From contig JAZBPX010000053.1 in assembly GCA_036351775.1 (NCBI GenBank), positions 186,001 to 250,000 on the forward strand: 64,000 bases of DNA, given 5' to 3'. This DNA is from Pacificimonas sp036351775 (lineage in GTDB: Bacteria; Pseudomonadota; Alphaproteobacteria; Sphingomonadales; Sphingomonadaceae). Both the position numbers and the translations under genes were made by a program. A model generated the notes under the pieces. That model made no database searches and was not told the origin of the DNA. It worked only from the letters and a program-made list of their open reading frames with translations. Positions within the stretch are counted from its first letter, which is position 1. Each line of letters begins with the position of its first letter. Positions 35,565 through 44,476 of the stretch are shown piece by piece.

Positions 35565-36422
35565 ATGATGACCATCAATCTTAAGTCTCTCGCCGCCAAG
35601 GCGACCATCGCGGCCGGTGCCGTGATGGTGTCGGCACCCGCATGGGCCGCTGAAATCGAAACCGAAAACCCGTACGGCCTGATCCCGGCGCTGAAGCAGG
35701 GCGGCCCGATCGCCTGGTTCCTCTTTGCCGTCCTGCTGATCATGTCGTTCGGTACCTGGTACATCCTCTTCACGAAGTGGGTCGACCAGCGCCGTATCAT
35801 GAACGAATCAAAGGACATCGATAAGAAGTTCTGGACGGCGCCGAGCCTTCGCGAGGGGGCCTCCAAGCTCCCGAAGAACTCGCCTTACCGCCAGATCGTC
35901 GACGACGGTCTTCGCGCGTCCGAGCATCACGAGGGCCGCCTGACGGACAAGATCGACGAGCATGAGTGGGTGACGATGTCGCTGGAGCGCTCGCAGGCTT
36001 CCATCGCGGCCAAGCTCGGCAGCGGTCTCAGCTTCCTCGCTTCGGTCGGTTCGACGGCGCCGTTTATCGGCCTGCTCGGAACGGTTGTCGGCATCTACCG
36101 CGCGCTCATTGGTATCGGCGTCGCGGGTCAGGCGTCGATCGACAAGATCGCCGGCCCGGTCGGCGAGGCGCTGATCATGACCGCGCTCGGCCTGTTCGTG
36201 GCCGTGCCTGCGGTGCTGGCCTACAACTACCTCCTTGGCCGCAACAAGGACGTGCTGAAGCATCTTGGCAACTTCGCCGACGATGTGCACGGCTTCCTCG
36301 TTTCCGGTTCGCGCGTCTCGCGTGAGACCGCGGTGCCGACGGCGGCCACTGCGGGCGTCCGTCCCTCGGGCACGGCCAGCGTCGGTTCGACGACGAAGGA
36401 TCCGGTCACGCCGAAGAAGTAA
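35565..36422 (+). CDS. exbB: ExbB/TolQ/MotA-family proton channel
   Basis: 285 residues. The first 28 residues look like a cleavable signal peptide (TIAAGAVMVSAPAWAA), an extra compared with E. coli ExbB. Three membrane helices follow: IAWFLFAVLLIMSFGTW, ASVGSTAPFIGLLGTVVG and GEALIMTALGLFVAVPAV, the last two being the family's conserved pair. It pairs with the two ExbD proteins to energise TonB. The ribosome site is AAGGGG before ATG 35565; ATG 35568 is adjacent. Confidence 0.92.
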   Translation: MMTINLKSLAAKATIAAGAVMVSAPAWAAEIETENPYGLIPALKQGGPIAWFLFAVLLIMSFGTWYILFTKWVDQRRIMNESKDIDKKFWTAPSLREGASKLPKNSPYRQIVDDGLRASEHHEGRLTDKIDEHEWVTMSLERSQASIAAKLGSGLSFLASVGSTAPFIGLLGTVVGIYRALIGIGVAGQASIDKIAGPVGEALIMTALGLFVAVPAVLAYNYLLGRNKDVLKHLGNFADDVHGFLVSGSRVSRETAVPTAATAGVRPSGTASVGSTTKDPVTPKK

Positions 36423-36509
36423 GACCCTGAAACCGGCGGCGCGGGCTGTTTCGGCCCGTTCCGTCGGCTTTCTGCGAGGGTTCAGGTTTAGGATAAGGGT
36501 ACAGACCTT

Positions 36510-36983
36510 ATGGGTATGTCAGTCGGAGAAGCCGAAGACGACGCACCGATGAACGTCATCAACACGACTCCGCTCGTGGACGTCATGCTGGTGCTTCTGA
36601 TCATCTTCCTCATCACGGTTCCGGTCGTGATCCAGGCGGTGCCGCTCGAGCTTCCGAACGTGCGGTCCACGGCGACCACGACCAAGCCGGAAAATGTCAG
36701 TCTGTCGGTGAATCCGCAGGGCGACGTCTTCATGGATATGGTTCGTATGGACGATTATGAGGAACTGCGTCAGCAGCTCGTCGCGCGTCTCCAAAATTAT
36801 ATCGAGGAGCAGGGTGGTGTCGAGAATGTCACCGAGCTTCCGGAAGTGCACATTCGCGGCGATGCTGGTGTCGAATACCAGAATATCGGCGGTGTGATCT
36901 TCACGGTCCAGCGCGCCGGCTTCATCAAGATCGCCTTCATTTCAGAGCCGCCGCCGGGCAACGTCCAGCGCGCGCAGTACTAG
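36510..36983 (+). CDS. exbD: ExbD-family biopolymer transport protein (first copy)
   Basis: 157 residues. A short cytoplasmic end, then NVINTTPLVDVMLVLLIIFL with the proton-carrying Asp, then a periplasmic domain. It lies 87 bases after exbB and 16 bases before the second copy. The two copies differ clearly outside the membrane helix, so they may form a heterodimer or serve different transducers. Confidence 0.91.
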   Translation: MGMSVGEAEDDAPMNVINTTPLVDVMLVLLIIFLITVPVVIQAVPLELPNVRSTATTTKPENVSLSVNPQGDVFMDMVRMDDYEELRQQLVARLQNYIEEQGGVENVTELPEVHIRGDAGVEYQNIGGVIFTVQRAGFIKIAFISEPPPGNVQRAQY

Positions 36984-36999
36984 TTAGGGAGACAGACCA

Positions 37000-37431
37000 A
37001 TGGGTATGTCCATGGGGGGCGCCGGCCAAGATGTGCCGATGGTGGAAATGAACACCACGCCGCTGATCGACGTGATGCTCGTGCTGTTGATCATGTTCAT
37101 CATTTCGATCCCGATCCAGACGCACGCGGTGAAGCTCGATCTGCCGGTCGATGATCCGAACGCACAGCCGCCGCTCGTCGACCCGGTCATCAACCGGATC
37201 AGCATCGACTTCCTCAACGACATCTACTGGAACGACCAGCAGGTGTCCGCGACGCAGCTCGAGGCGTATTTCCGCCAGGCATCGAACATGGATCCGGAAC
37301 CGGAAATCCATGTCCGCCCCGACGCGCTCGCCCGCTACGATGTCGTCAGCGAGATCATGGCGTCGGCATCGCGCAGCGGTGTGACCAAGATCGGCTTTGT
37401 CGGCAACGAGGCCTACGCCAACCTGCAATAG
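37000..37431 (+). CDS. exbD: ExbD-family biopolymer transport protein (second copy)
   Basis: 143 residues. The N-terminal MNTTPLIDVMLVLLIMFIIS keeps the membrane Asp. The periplasmic part (HAVKLDLPVDDPNAQPP onward) differs from the first copy. It is the last gene of tonB-exbB-exbD-exbD and is followed by an intrinsic terminator at 37462. Confidence 0.91.
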   Translation: MGMSMGGAGQDVPMVEMNTTPLIDVMLVLLIMFIISIPIQTHAVKLDLPVDDPNAQPPLVDPVINRISIDFLNDIYWNDQQVSATQLEAYFRQASNMDPEPEIHVRPDALARYDVVSEIMASASRSGVTKIGFVGNEAYANLQ

Positions 37432-37461
37432 CAGCGGCGTTTCTCCGACGCCGACATGAAG

Positions 37462-37491
37462 AGGGGCGGCCCGTTCAGGACCGCCCCTTTT
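37462..37491 (+). terminator. Intrinsic terminator of the tonB-exb operon
   Basis: AGGGGCGG (37462-37469) pairs with CCGCCCCT (37481-37488) around 11 bases, followed by TTTT to 37491. It sits 31 bases after the second exbD stop and before the convergent phaZ. Confidence 0.8.
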
Positions 37492-37542
37492 GATTCCGGC
37501 GCGACGACCGGTCGCGCGGGCTTTCAGGGCCGACGCTGCTCC

Positions 37543-38769
37543 CTAGGCACCGTGCTTCTGGATGAAGGCTTCCACCACCGGCGCGATTTTCGTCCGCCAG
37601 CGGGAGCCGTTGAAGATACCGTAATGCCCGGCACCCTTCGCCAGCAGATAGTCCTTCTTCTGCGGCGAGAGGTTCGTCGCCAGCGTCAGCGCCGCCTTCG
37701 TCTGGCCGATGCCGGAAATATCGTCTCGCTCGCCCTCGACGGCCAGCAGCGCCACATCGGTAATCGCGCCCGGGTCCACCCGCGAGCCCCGATGCATCAT
37801 CTCGCCCCTTGGCAGCAGGTGCCGCTGGAACACCACGTCGACCGTCTGCAGATAGAATTCCGCCGTCATGTCCGCGACCGAGCGATACTCATCGTAGAAG
37901 ATCTTGATCTTCTCGGCTGAATCTTCGTCGCCCTCGATCATGTGCTTGAACATTTCCCAGTGGCTCATCAGGTGATCGCCGAGGTTCATCGACATGAACC
38001 CGCCAAGCTGCATGAAACCGGGATAGACCCGCCGCATCGCGCCCGGATACCAGGGCGGGACGGTCGCAATGGCGTTCTGCTCGAACCAGGCATGCGGCTT
38101 GTTCGTCGCCATGCCGTTCACCGACGTCGGACATTCGCGCGTATCGATCGGCCCGCCCATCATCGTCAGCGAGGCTGGCAGCGCCTCATGCTGCTCGCGG
38201 CTCATGACCGCGACCGCGGCATAAACGGGAACGGAGGGCTGGCAGACCGCGATCACATGCGCGCCCGCGCCGATGGTCTCGATAAACGCGATCGTATAAT
38301 CGATATAATCGTCGAGATCGAAGCTGCCCTCGGACAGCGGCACGTTCTTCGCATCGCGCCAGTCGGTAATGTAGACGTCGTGACCGGGGATCATCCGCTC
38401 GACCGTCCCCCGTAGCAGCGTAGCGAAGTGCCCCGACATCGGCGCGACGATCAGGACGCGCGGCTGCCCCTCGTTCGACCCGTCCGCCTTCACGAACCGT
38501 TTGAGCTGGCCGAAGGGCAGGCGGTGCGCCACCTCCTCGACCACTTTGTACTTCTCGCCGTCCCATTCGACCGTTTCCAGCCCGAATTCCGGCTTTCCGC
38601 GCGGTTCCGCGGCATGCGCGAATACATCGAGCGCTGACGCCATCACCAGACCCATCGGCGAATAGGCGAAGGGGTTGGCGGGGTTCGTCAGCATGTTGGC
38701 ACTCATCTGCGCCGTCGCGCCGGCACCCGCCAGCATCGCGCGTTGCATCTCGTGGGCAGTATACAGCAT
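37543..38769 (-). CDS. phaZ: Intracellular polyhydroxyalkanoate depolymerase
   Basis: 408 residues, no signal peptide. The nucleophile region reads VIAVCQPSVPVYAA: a cysteine lipase-box typical of PhaZ1-type enzymes that attack native intracellular PHB granules. Other conserved parts are LIVAPMSGHFATLLRGTVE, MGGPIDTRECPTSVN and the C-terminal GHYGIFNGSRW with the catalytic His. It is divergent from the 3-hydroxybutyrate dehydrogenase gene, so the polymer and monomer steps may be controlled from one 68-base gap. Confidence 0.93.
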   Translation of the reverse strand: MLYTAHEMQRAMLAGAGATAQMSANMLTNPANPFAYSPMGLVMASALDVFAHAAEPRGKPEFGLETVEWDGEKYKVVEEVAHRLPFGQLKRFVKADGSNEGQPRVLIVAPMSGHFATLLRGTVERMIPGHDVYITDWRDAKNVPLSEGSFDLDDYIDYTIAFIETIGAGAHVIAVCQPSVPVYAAVAVMSREQHEALPASLTMMGGPIDTRECPTSVNGMATNKPHAWFEQNAIATVPPWYPGAMRRVYPGFMQLGGFMSMNLGDHLMSHWEMFKHMIEGDEDSAEKIKIFYDEYRSVADMTAEFYLQTVDVVFQRHLLPRGEMMHRGSRVDPGAITDVALLAVEGERDDISGIGQTKAALTLATNLSPQKKDYLLAKGAGHYGIFNGSRWRTKIAPVVEAFIQKHGA

Positions 38770-38837
38770 AGGGGCTCCTGGGTTTCGTGCGGCGTTGTGC
38801 GCTGCAACATCAACGAATGCAAGCGAGAGGACGCTCC

Positions 38838-39632
38838 ATGGCAGATCGCAATCTTCAGGGGCGCACGGCGCTGATCACCGGATCGACCAGCGGCATCGGG
38901 GCCGCCATCGCGGAATCGCTCGCGACGGACGGCGCGAACATCGTTCTCAACGGCTTTGGCGACGCCGATGCCATCGAGGCCCAGCGGGCGGCCCTTCAAA
39001 CCAATCACGGCGTCAAGGCAATCTTCGTCGAGAAGGATCTGTCCATTGGTGCGGAGGCCACCGCACTTGTAACCGAGGCCGCCGACCGCCTCGCGCCCAT
39101 CGATATTCTCGTGAACAATGCCGGTATCCAGCATGTCGCGCCGGTGCACGAGTTTCCGCCGGAGAAATGGGAAAAGCTGATCGCGATCTGCCTTTCCAGC
39201 GCCTTCTACACCAGCGCCGCTGCCCTGCCGCACATGAGGGCACAGGATTTTGGCCGCATCATCAATATCGCCAGCGCGCAGGGCAAGGTCGCGAGCGCGT
39301 TCAAGTCCGCCTACAACGCGGCGAAGCATGGCGTCATCGGTTTTACCAAGTCCGTCGCGCTTGAGTATGCCGAAACCGGCGTGACCGCGAACTGCATTTG
39401 CCCGGGCTATGTAAACACGCCGCTGGTGCAGGGGCAGGTCGGCGATCAGGCAAAGGCGCACGGCATGAGCGAGGAAGATGTCATCCGCAACGTGATCCTG
39501 TCGGTGCAGCCGAGCAAGCGCTTCGTGGAGCCGGAGGAGCTCGGCGCGATGGCCGTTTACCTGTCCTCCCCCGCGGCGCGCAGCATCACCGGTGCCGCCA
39601 TCAGCGTCGATGGCGGCTGGACGGCTTGGTAG
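38838..39632 (+). CDS. bdhA: 3-hydroxybutyrate dehydrogenase (SDR)
   Basis: 264 residues from ATG 38838, with GAGAGGA as ribosome site. TGSTSGIG nucleotide motif, NNAGIQH, catalytic Ser in NIASAQGKV, YNAAKHG (Tyr-x3-Lys) and CPGYVNTPLV. The FVEPEELGAMAVYL C-terminal part matches D-beta-hydroxybutyrate dehydrogenases. It oxidises the product of PHB depolymerisation to acetoacetate. The neighbour phaZ makes this assignment stronger than SDR homology alone. Confidence 0.9.
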   Translation: MADRNLQGRTALITGSTSGIGAAIAESLATDGANIVLNGFGDADAIEAQRAALQTNHGVKAIFVEKDLSIGAEATALVTEAADRLAPIDILVNNAGIQHVAPVHEFPPEKWEKLIAICLSSAFYTSAAALPHMRAQDFGRIINIASAQGKVASAFKSAYNAAKHGVIGFTKSVALEYAETGVTANCICPGYVNTPLVQGQVGDQAKAHGMSEEDVIRNVILSVQPSKRFVEPEELGAMAVYLSSPAARSITGAAISVDGGWTAW

Positions 39633-39664
39633 GCGGGGCAGTGCGCTGCTGCCATCCCGTGAGG

Positions 39665-39743
39665 CTTCGACAGGCTCAGCATGAGCGGAGAGAAGGGGTC
39701 TGTGACGATATCAAGCGAACCGCTCACCCTGAGCTTGTCGAAG
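39665..39743. repeat. Imperfect inverted repeat with 24-base arms
   Basis: Left arm CTTCGACAGGCTCAGCATGA... (39665-39688) and right arm ...CCCTGAGCTTGTCGAAG (39720-39743) match in inverted orientation at 21 of 24 positions, around a 31-base centre. The half-site CTTCGACAAGCTCAGG is one I recall as a common extragenic palindrome in sphingomonads and other proteobacteria. It lies between bdhA and the VOC gene. Confidence 0.7.
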
Positions 39744-39813
39744 GGCGAGCGATCCGGCAGCTGAAGAAAATCAAAAAAAAACGGTCCTCACAAACCTGAA
39801 GGGGAACTCGGCC

Positions 39814-40155
39814 ATGCCCGACATGAAACTGAACTATGTCGAGCTGCCTGTTGCCGACAGCGAAAGTGCCGCAAGGTTCTATGAAAAGGCGCTGGGCTGG
39901 GACTTCGTGCGCTTTGCACCGACCTATGCCGGTACGGCAGGCCGCCACGGCGACATCGGTCTCGACGCGGGCAGCAAGCTGACCGCTCCGCTCCCGAACA
40001 TTCAAACCGACGACCTGGAGGCGGCGCTGGCGCAGGTCGAGGCGGCGGGCGGCAGGATCGTCGAACCCATTTTCGCCCTTCCCGGCGGCCGACGCTTTCA
40101 TTTCGCCGACCCGGACGGCCATGTGATCGGCGTCTGGCAGCAAGCGGCGGAATAA
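39814..40155 (+). CDS. VOC (glyoxalase/bleomycin resistance)-fold protein
   Basis: 113 residues. KLNYVELPVADSESAARFYEKALGW is the first beta-alpha-beta module, and FHFADPDGHVIGVWQ the second; the glyoxalase-like Glu occurs in VELPV. AAGGGGAA lies about 10 bases before the ATG. Members bind a divalent metal and act in detoxification or ring opening; the exact function is unknown. The symporter gene follows at once. Confidence 0.84.
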   Translation: MPDMKLNYVELPVADSESAARFYEKALGWDFVRFAPTYAGTAGRHGDIGLDAGSKLTAPLPNIQTDDLEAALAQVEAAGGRIVEPIFALPGGRRFHFADPDGHVIGVWQQAAE

Positions 40156-40159
40156 GCCT

Positions 40160-41761
40160 CTGCTTCTGACGGTCCTCACCTGTGCTGCGGCGCTCGCCGC
40201 GGTTGCGGCTGCGTCCTGGTGGATAACACGCGGAGAAGTGTCTGACCGCAGGGGCTATTTTCTTGCCGGGCGCGGGCTGGGCGCAACGTTCATCGCCGGA
40301 TCGCTTCTGCTGACGAACCTGTCGGCAGAGCAGCTCGTCGGCCTCAACGGTTCCGCCTACCGCTACAACATGTCATCGATGGCGTGGGAGGTGACGGCCG
40401 CCTTCGCGACCATCGCCATGGCCGCCTGGTTCCTGCCGCGCTACCTGCGCTACGGCTTCACGACGCTGCCGGAATATCTGTCCCAGCGTTACGACGAGGC
40501 GGTCCGCCGCCTGTCGGTGGGCCTGTTCCTCGCAGGCTACGGCCTCGTGACGATTCCGTCGGTCCTCTACTCCGGCGCCGTCGCGGTGATGCGGTTTGTC
40601 GATGTGCCTGCGATCACCGGGCTTGACTACGTGCCCGCGCTCATCCTGACGATCATCGGCATCGGCGTCATCGGCGCCCTCTATGCGGTTCTGGGCGGGC
40701 TGAGGGCGGTCGCGGTGTCAGACACCATCAACGGTGCCGGCCTGCTCGCCTTCGGGCTGCTCGTCCCTTCACTCGGTCTGATCGCGCTGGGCGGCGGCAG
40801 CTTCGCTGCGGGGTGGCAGGTCATCACGACGGCTGCGCCGGAAAAGCTGAACGCAATCGGGGCGGCAGACGACCCCACACCGTTCGGAACGATCTTCACC
40901 GGCATGATCTTCGCGAACCTCTTCTACTGGTGCACGAACCAGTATGTTATTCAGCGAACGCTGGGCGCGCGCAGCCTCGCCGAGGGGCAGAAGGGCGTCA
41001 TCGCTACCGGCTTCTTCAAGCTGCTGGTGCCGCTCCTGATGATGATCCCGGGGGTCATCGCCTTCCACCTTTACGGTCCCATCGGTGAAAGCGGTCTGCC
41101 CAGCATCGACGCCGCCTATCCGCGCCTCGTCGAGGACGTGCTGCCGTTCTGGCTCGGCGGCCTGTTCCTCGCCGTGCTGCTGGGCGCGGTATTCAGTTCG
41201 TTCAACTCGCTCCTCAACAGCGCTGCCACCTTGTTCGCGCTCGACCTCTGGGCACCCACCCGCCGAACGCCGCCTACAGACGCTCAAGTCATCTGCGTGG
41301 CAAAATGGTTCGGCATTCTCGTCGCGATTGCGTCCTTCGTCGCTGCGCCGCTCATTCATTTCGCGGAGGAGGGGCTGTGGCAGATCATCCGGATCTTCAC
41401 CGGCTTCTACAACATCCCGACCGTGGTCATCGTCATCTTCGGCCTGGCCACAACGCGGGTTCCCGCCCTCGGCGCGAAGTTGGTGATCGGCTTTCACGTC
41501 ATAACTTATGCCTTGCTGCGCTTTGTATTCGACGACGTCGTGACCCTGCATTTCATTCACCAGTACGCGCTGCTGTTCCTGGCGGAGGCGGCGATCATGC
41601 TGGCCGCCGCCCGTTTCGCGCCGCGAACGGCCCGCATCGCTGAGCGGCCCGCGCCGGTCGACATGACGCCGTGGAGGGGTCTGGTGCCGGTATCGCTGCT
41701 GCTGGCAGCTGGGGTGGTGGCGCTCTACGTCATTTTCTCGCCGCTCGGCCTCGCAGCCTAG
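40160..41761 (+). CDS. Sodium:solute symporter (SSS family)
   Basis: About 533 residues, 13 or so membrane segments. SDRRGYFLAGRGLGA and LLTNLSAEQLVGLNGSAY are the helix 1 end and substrate region of SSS transporters; ISAEQ-like NLSAEQ is typical of the sugar branch. The only conventional start is GTG 40238, which would cut off the first helix (LTVLTCAAALAAVAAASWW). That helix is open in frame back to 40127 with no ATG, GTG or TTG. I show CTG 40160, four bases after the VOC stop, as the tentative start. Substrate unknown. Confidence 0.82.
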   Translation: MLLTVLTCAAALAAVAAASWWITRGEVSDRRGYFLAGRGLGATFIAGSLLLTNLSAEQLVGLNGSAYRYNMSSMAWEVTAAFATIAMAAWFLPRYLRYGFTTLPEYLSQRYDEAVRRLSVGLFLAGYGLVTIPSVLYSGAVAVMRFVDVPAITGLDYVPALILTIIGIGVIGALYAVLGGLRAVAVSDTINGAGLLAFGLLVPSLGLIALGGGSFAAGWQVITTAAPEKLNAIGAADDPTPFGTIFTGMIFANLFYWCTNQYVIQRTLGARSLAEGQKGVIATGFFKLLVPLLMMIPGVIAFHLYGPIGESGLPSIDAAYPRLVEDVLPFWLGGLFLAVLLGAVFSSFNSLLNSAATLFALDLWAPTRRTPPTDAQVICVAKWFGILVAIASFVAAPLIHFAEEGLWQIIRIFTGFYNIPTVVIVIFGLATTRVPALGAKLVIGFHVITYALLRFVFDDVVTLHFIHQYALLFLAEAAIMLAAARFAPRTARIAERPAPVDMTPWRGLVPVSLLLAAGVVALYVIFSPLGLAA

Positions 41762-41812
41762 CGGGCACGCGCGCACTTCCCTCGCTGGCGGGCACGACCT
41801 AGATGCAGCGCC

Positions 41813-44467
41813 ATGACTTCGACCAACGATATTCGCCGCAGCTTCCTCGAATATTTTGAGGGGCAGGGCCATGCGCGCGTCGCCTCCGCGCCGCTGGTGC
41901 CGCAAAACGATCCGACGCTGATGTTCGTCAATGCCGGCATGGTGCCGTTCAAGGACGTGTTCACGGGCCGCGAAACGCGCGACTATTCGCGCGCAACCTC
42001 GTCGCAAAAGTGCGTTCGCGCGGGCGGAAAGCACAACGATCTTGAGAATGTCGGCTTTACCGCACGTCATCATACCTTCTTCGAAATGCTGGGAAATTTT
42101 TCCTTCGGCGACTATTTCAAGGCGGATGCGATCGAATTCGCCTGGACCCTCATCACGCGCGAATGGGACATCAGCCCCGACCGCCTGACCGCGACCGTCT
42201 TCCACACCGACGACGAAGCCTTTGATTTATGGCGTAAAATATCAGGCCTACCGGAAGAACGCATCATCCGCATCGCGGGCGCCGACAACTTCTGGTCCAT
42301 GGGCGAAACCGGCCCCTGCGGTCCCTGCAGCGAACTCTTCTTCGACCACGGTTCCCATATACCCGGCGGACCTCCCGGTAGCCCGAATGAAGACGGCGAC
42401 CGGTTCGTCGAAATCTGGAACCTCGTCTTCATGCAATACGACCAGCAGGCGGGCGGCGAACGCCTCGACCTGCCGCGCCCCTCGATCGACACCGGGATGG
42501 GTCTCGAACGCGTCGCCGCGGTCCTGCAAGGGACGCATGACAATTTCGAAATCGACCTGTTTCAGGCTCTGATCGACAACGCGGCCGAGCTGACAAAGGC
42601 GGACCGGGACGGCGCGTTCAAGCAGTCGCTGCGCGTTATCGCCGACCACGTCCGTTCCTCCGGCTTCCTGATTGCCGACGGTGTGCTCCCGGCGAATGAG
42701 GGCCGCGGTTATGTCCTTCGCCGAATTCTCCGCCGCGCCATTCGCCATGCCCATATTGCAGGGGCCAGTGATGCCATTCTCTACCGAATTGTGCCGACGC
42801 TCGTCAGCGAGATGGGGAGTGCGTTCCCCGAACTGGTGCGGGCGCAGGCGCTGATCGAAGAGACGCTGAAGCATGAGGAACGCCGCTTCCGTCAGACGCT
42901 GGACCGCGGTCTGAAGCTTCTTGAAGACGCTGCCGGTGAACTCGGCGAAGGCGATACCCTGTCCGGCGCGACTGCGTTCAAGCTCTACGACACATACGGT
43001 TTTCCCTACGACCTGACCGAGGATGCGCTGAGAACGCGCGGAATCGGTGTCGACCGCGAAGGGTTCGAAGCCGGGATGGCTGAGCAAAAAGCGCGCGCGC
43101 GCGCGGCGTGGGCAGGGTCAGGCAGCGCGGCAGAGGACACGCTGTGGTTTGACATCGCAGAACGCGAAGGCGCGACCGAGTTTACCGGCTACACTGCTGA
43201 CGAAAGCGACGGCCGGATCGTTGCCATCGTGAAGGACGGCAACGAGGCGGCGAGCGCTGCGGCGGGTGATAGCGTCGAGATCGTTGCCAACCAGACACCG
43301 TTCTATGGAGAGAGTGGCGGCCAGACGGGGGACGCTGGTTTGATCCTCGGCGATGGTGTCCGGGCAGAGGTCGAAACGACGGCCAAGCCGCTCGGGCGGC
43401 TGCACGTGCACAGGGCACGGATCGCGGAGGGCACGCTGAATGTTGGTGATACGGCGCGCTTTCAGGTCGATATCGAGCGGCGGGCGCGGATCCGTGCGAA
43501 CCACTCGGCGACGCATTTGCTACACGCTGCATTGAGGCGGCAGCTTGGCGATCATGTCACGCAGAAGGGGTCGCTGGTAGCCGACCACCGGTTCCGTTTC
43601 GACTTCAGCCATCCGGCGGCGCTGACCGATGACGAGATCGCGGCGATCGAGAAAGATGTGAACGCGCAGATCCGCGGCAACGCTGAAGTCTCGACCAGGC
43701 TGATGGCTCCTGACGACGCCATTGCGGCTGGGGCGCTGGCGCTGTTCGGCGAGAAGTATGGCGAGGAGGTTCGCGTGCTGTCGATGGGACGGGATGCGGA
43801 TGCCGATTATTCGGTCGAGCTTTGCGGCGGGACGCATGTGGGGGCGCTGGGTGATATCGGGCTGTTCAAGATCGTTTCCGAAGGGGCGGTGGCGTCCGGG
43901 GTAAGGCGGGTCGAGGCGCTGACAGGAGAAGTCGCACGAGAATATTTAACGCGGCAGGAAACCAGGCTGAAGGAGGCCGGGGCGGCGCTGAAAACGTCTC
44001 CTACAAATGTGCCTGAGCGAGTCGCTCAACTGCTGGAAGATAGGAAACGGCTGGAGAAGGACCTGGCGGAAGCGAAGAAGAAGCTGGCGCTGGGCGGCGG
44101 CGGCGGGGCGGCGGCCGCAGAAGATGTAAACGGGGTCAAGTTCGTGGGGCAGGTGCTCGACGGACTGGAGCCAAAGGCGCTGCGCGAGGCGGCGAATGAC
44201 GCGGTTCAGCAGGCTGGTTCCGGGATCGTAACGTTCGTGACTGCCTTTGACGGCAAGGCGAGCGTGATCGTTGGCGTCTCACCCGATCTGCAGGAGCGTT
44301 TCGATGCGGCGGCGCTGGTGCGGGCGGGCGTTAAAGCGGTCGGCGGCAAGGGCGGTGGCGGGCGGAACGGCTTCGCACAGGGCGGCGGTCCGGAGGGCGC
44401 GAACGCAGGGGCAGCGGTCGATGCGGTGCGCGCCGCGCTGGAAGAGCATGCGAGCGCCGCTGCCTGA
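41813..44467 (+). CDS. alaS: Alanyl-tRNA synthetase
   Basis: 884 residues, normal length. Class II catalytic core at the N-terminus (RRSFLEYFEGQGH, PLVPQNDPTLMFVNAGM, then SSQKCVRAGGKHNDLENVG), tRNA recognition helices, the editing domain with RANHSATHLLHAALR, and SVELCGGTHVGALGDIGLF where Cys and His bind zinc for editing. The C-terminal oligomerisation domain ends in a glycine-rich GGKGGGGRNGFAQGGG. It charges tRNA-Ala and clears mischarged Ser and Gly. Confidence 0.97.
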   Translation: MTSTNDIRRSFLEYFEGQGHARVASAPLVPQNDPTLMFVNAGMVPFKDVFTGRETRDYSRATSSQKCVRAGGKHNDLENVGFTARHHTFFEMLGNFSFGDYFKADAIEFAWTLITREWDISPDRLTATVFHTDDEAFDLWRKISGLPEERIIRIAGADNFWSMGETGPCGPCSELFFDHGSHIPGGPPGSPNEDGDRFVEIWNLVFMQYDQQAGGERLDLPRPSIDTGMGLERVAAVLQGTHDNFEIDLFQALIDNAAELTKADRDGAFKQSLRVIADHVRSSGFLIADGVLPANEGRGYVLRRILRRAIRHAHIAGASDAILYRIVPTLVSEMGSAFPELVRAQALIEETLKHEERRFRQTLDRGLKLLEDAAGELGEGDTLSGATAFKLYDTYGFPYDLTEDALRTRGIGVDREGFEAGMAEQKARARAAWAGSGSAAEDTLWFDIAEREGATEFTGYTADESDGRIVAIVKDGNEAASAAAGDSVEIVANQTPFYGESGGQTGDAGLILGDGVRAEVETTAKPLGRLHVHRARIAEGTLNVGDTARFQVDIERRARIRANHSATHLLHAALRRQLGDHVTQKGSLVADHRFRFDFSHPAALTDDEIAAIEKDVNAQIRGNAEVSTRLMAPDDAIAAGALALFGEKYGEEVRVLSMGRDADADYSVELCGGTHVGALGDIGLFKIVSEGAVASGVRRVEALTGEVAREYLTRQETRLKEAGAALKTSPTNVPERVAQLLEDRKRLEKDLAEAKKKLALGGGGGAAAAEDVNGVKFVGQVLDGLEPKALREAANDAVQQAGSGIVTFVTAFDGKASVIVGVSPDLQERFDAAALVRAGVKAVGGKGGGGRNGFAQGGGPEGANAGAAVDAVRAALEEHASAAA

Positions 44468-44476
44468 GCGCGCGGC

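Noticed and set aside
39760..39790. A-rich tract before the VOC gene read as a minus-strand terminator
   Set aside because: No stable stem precedes the T-tract in the minus-strand sense, and no minus-strand gene ends there.
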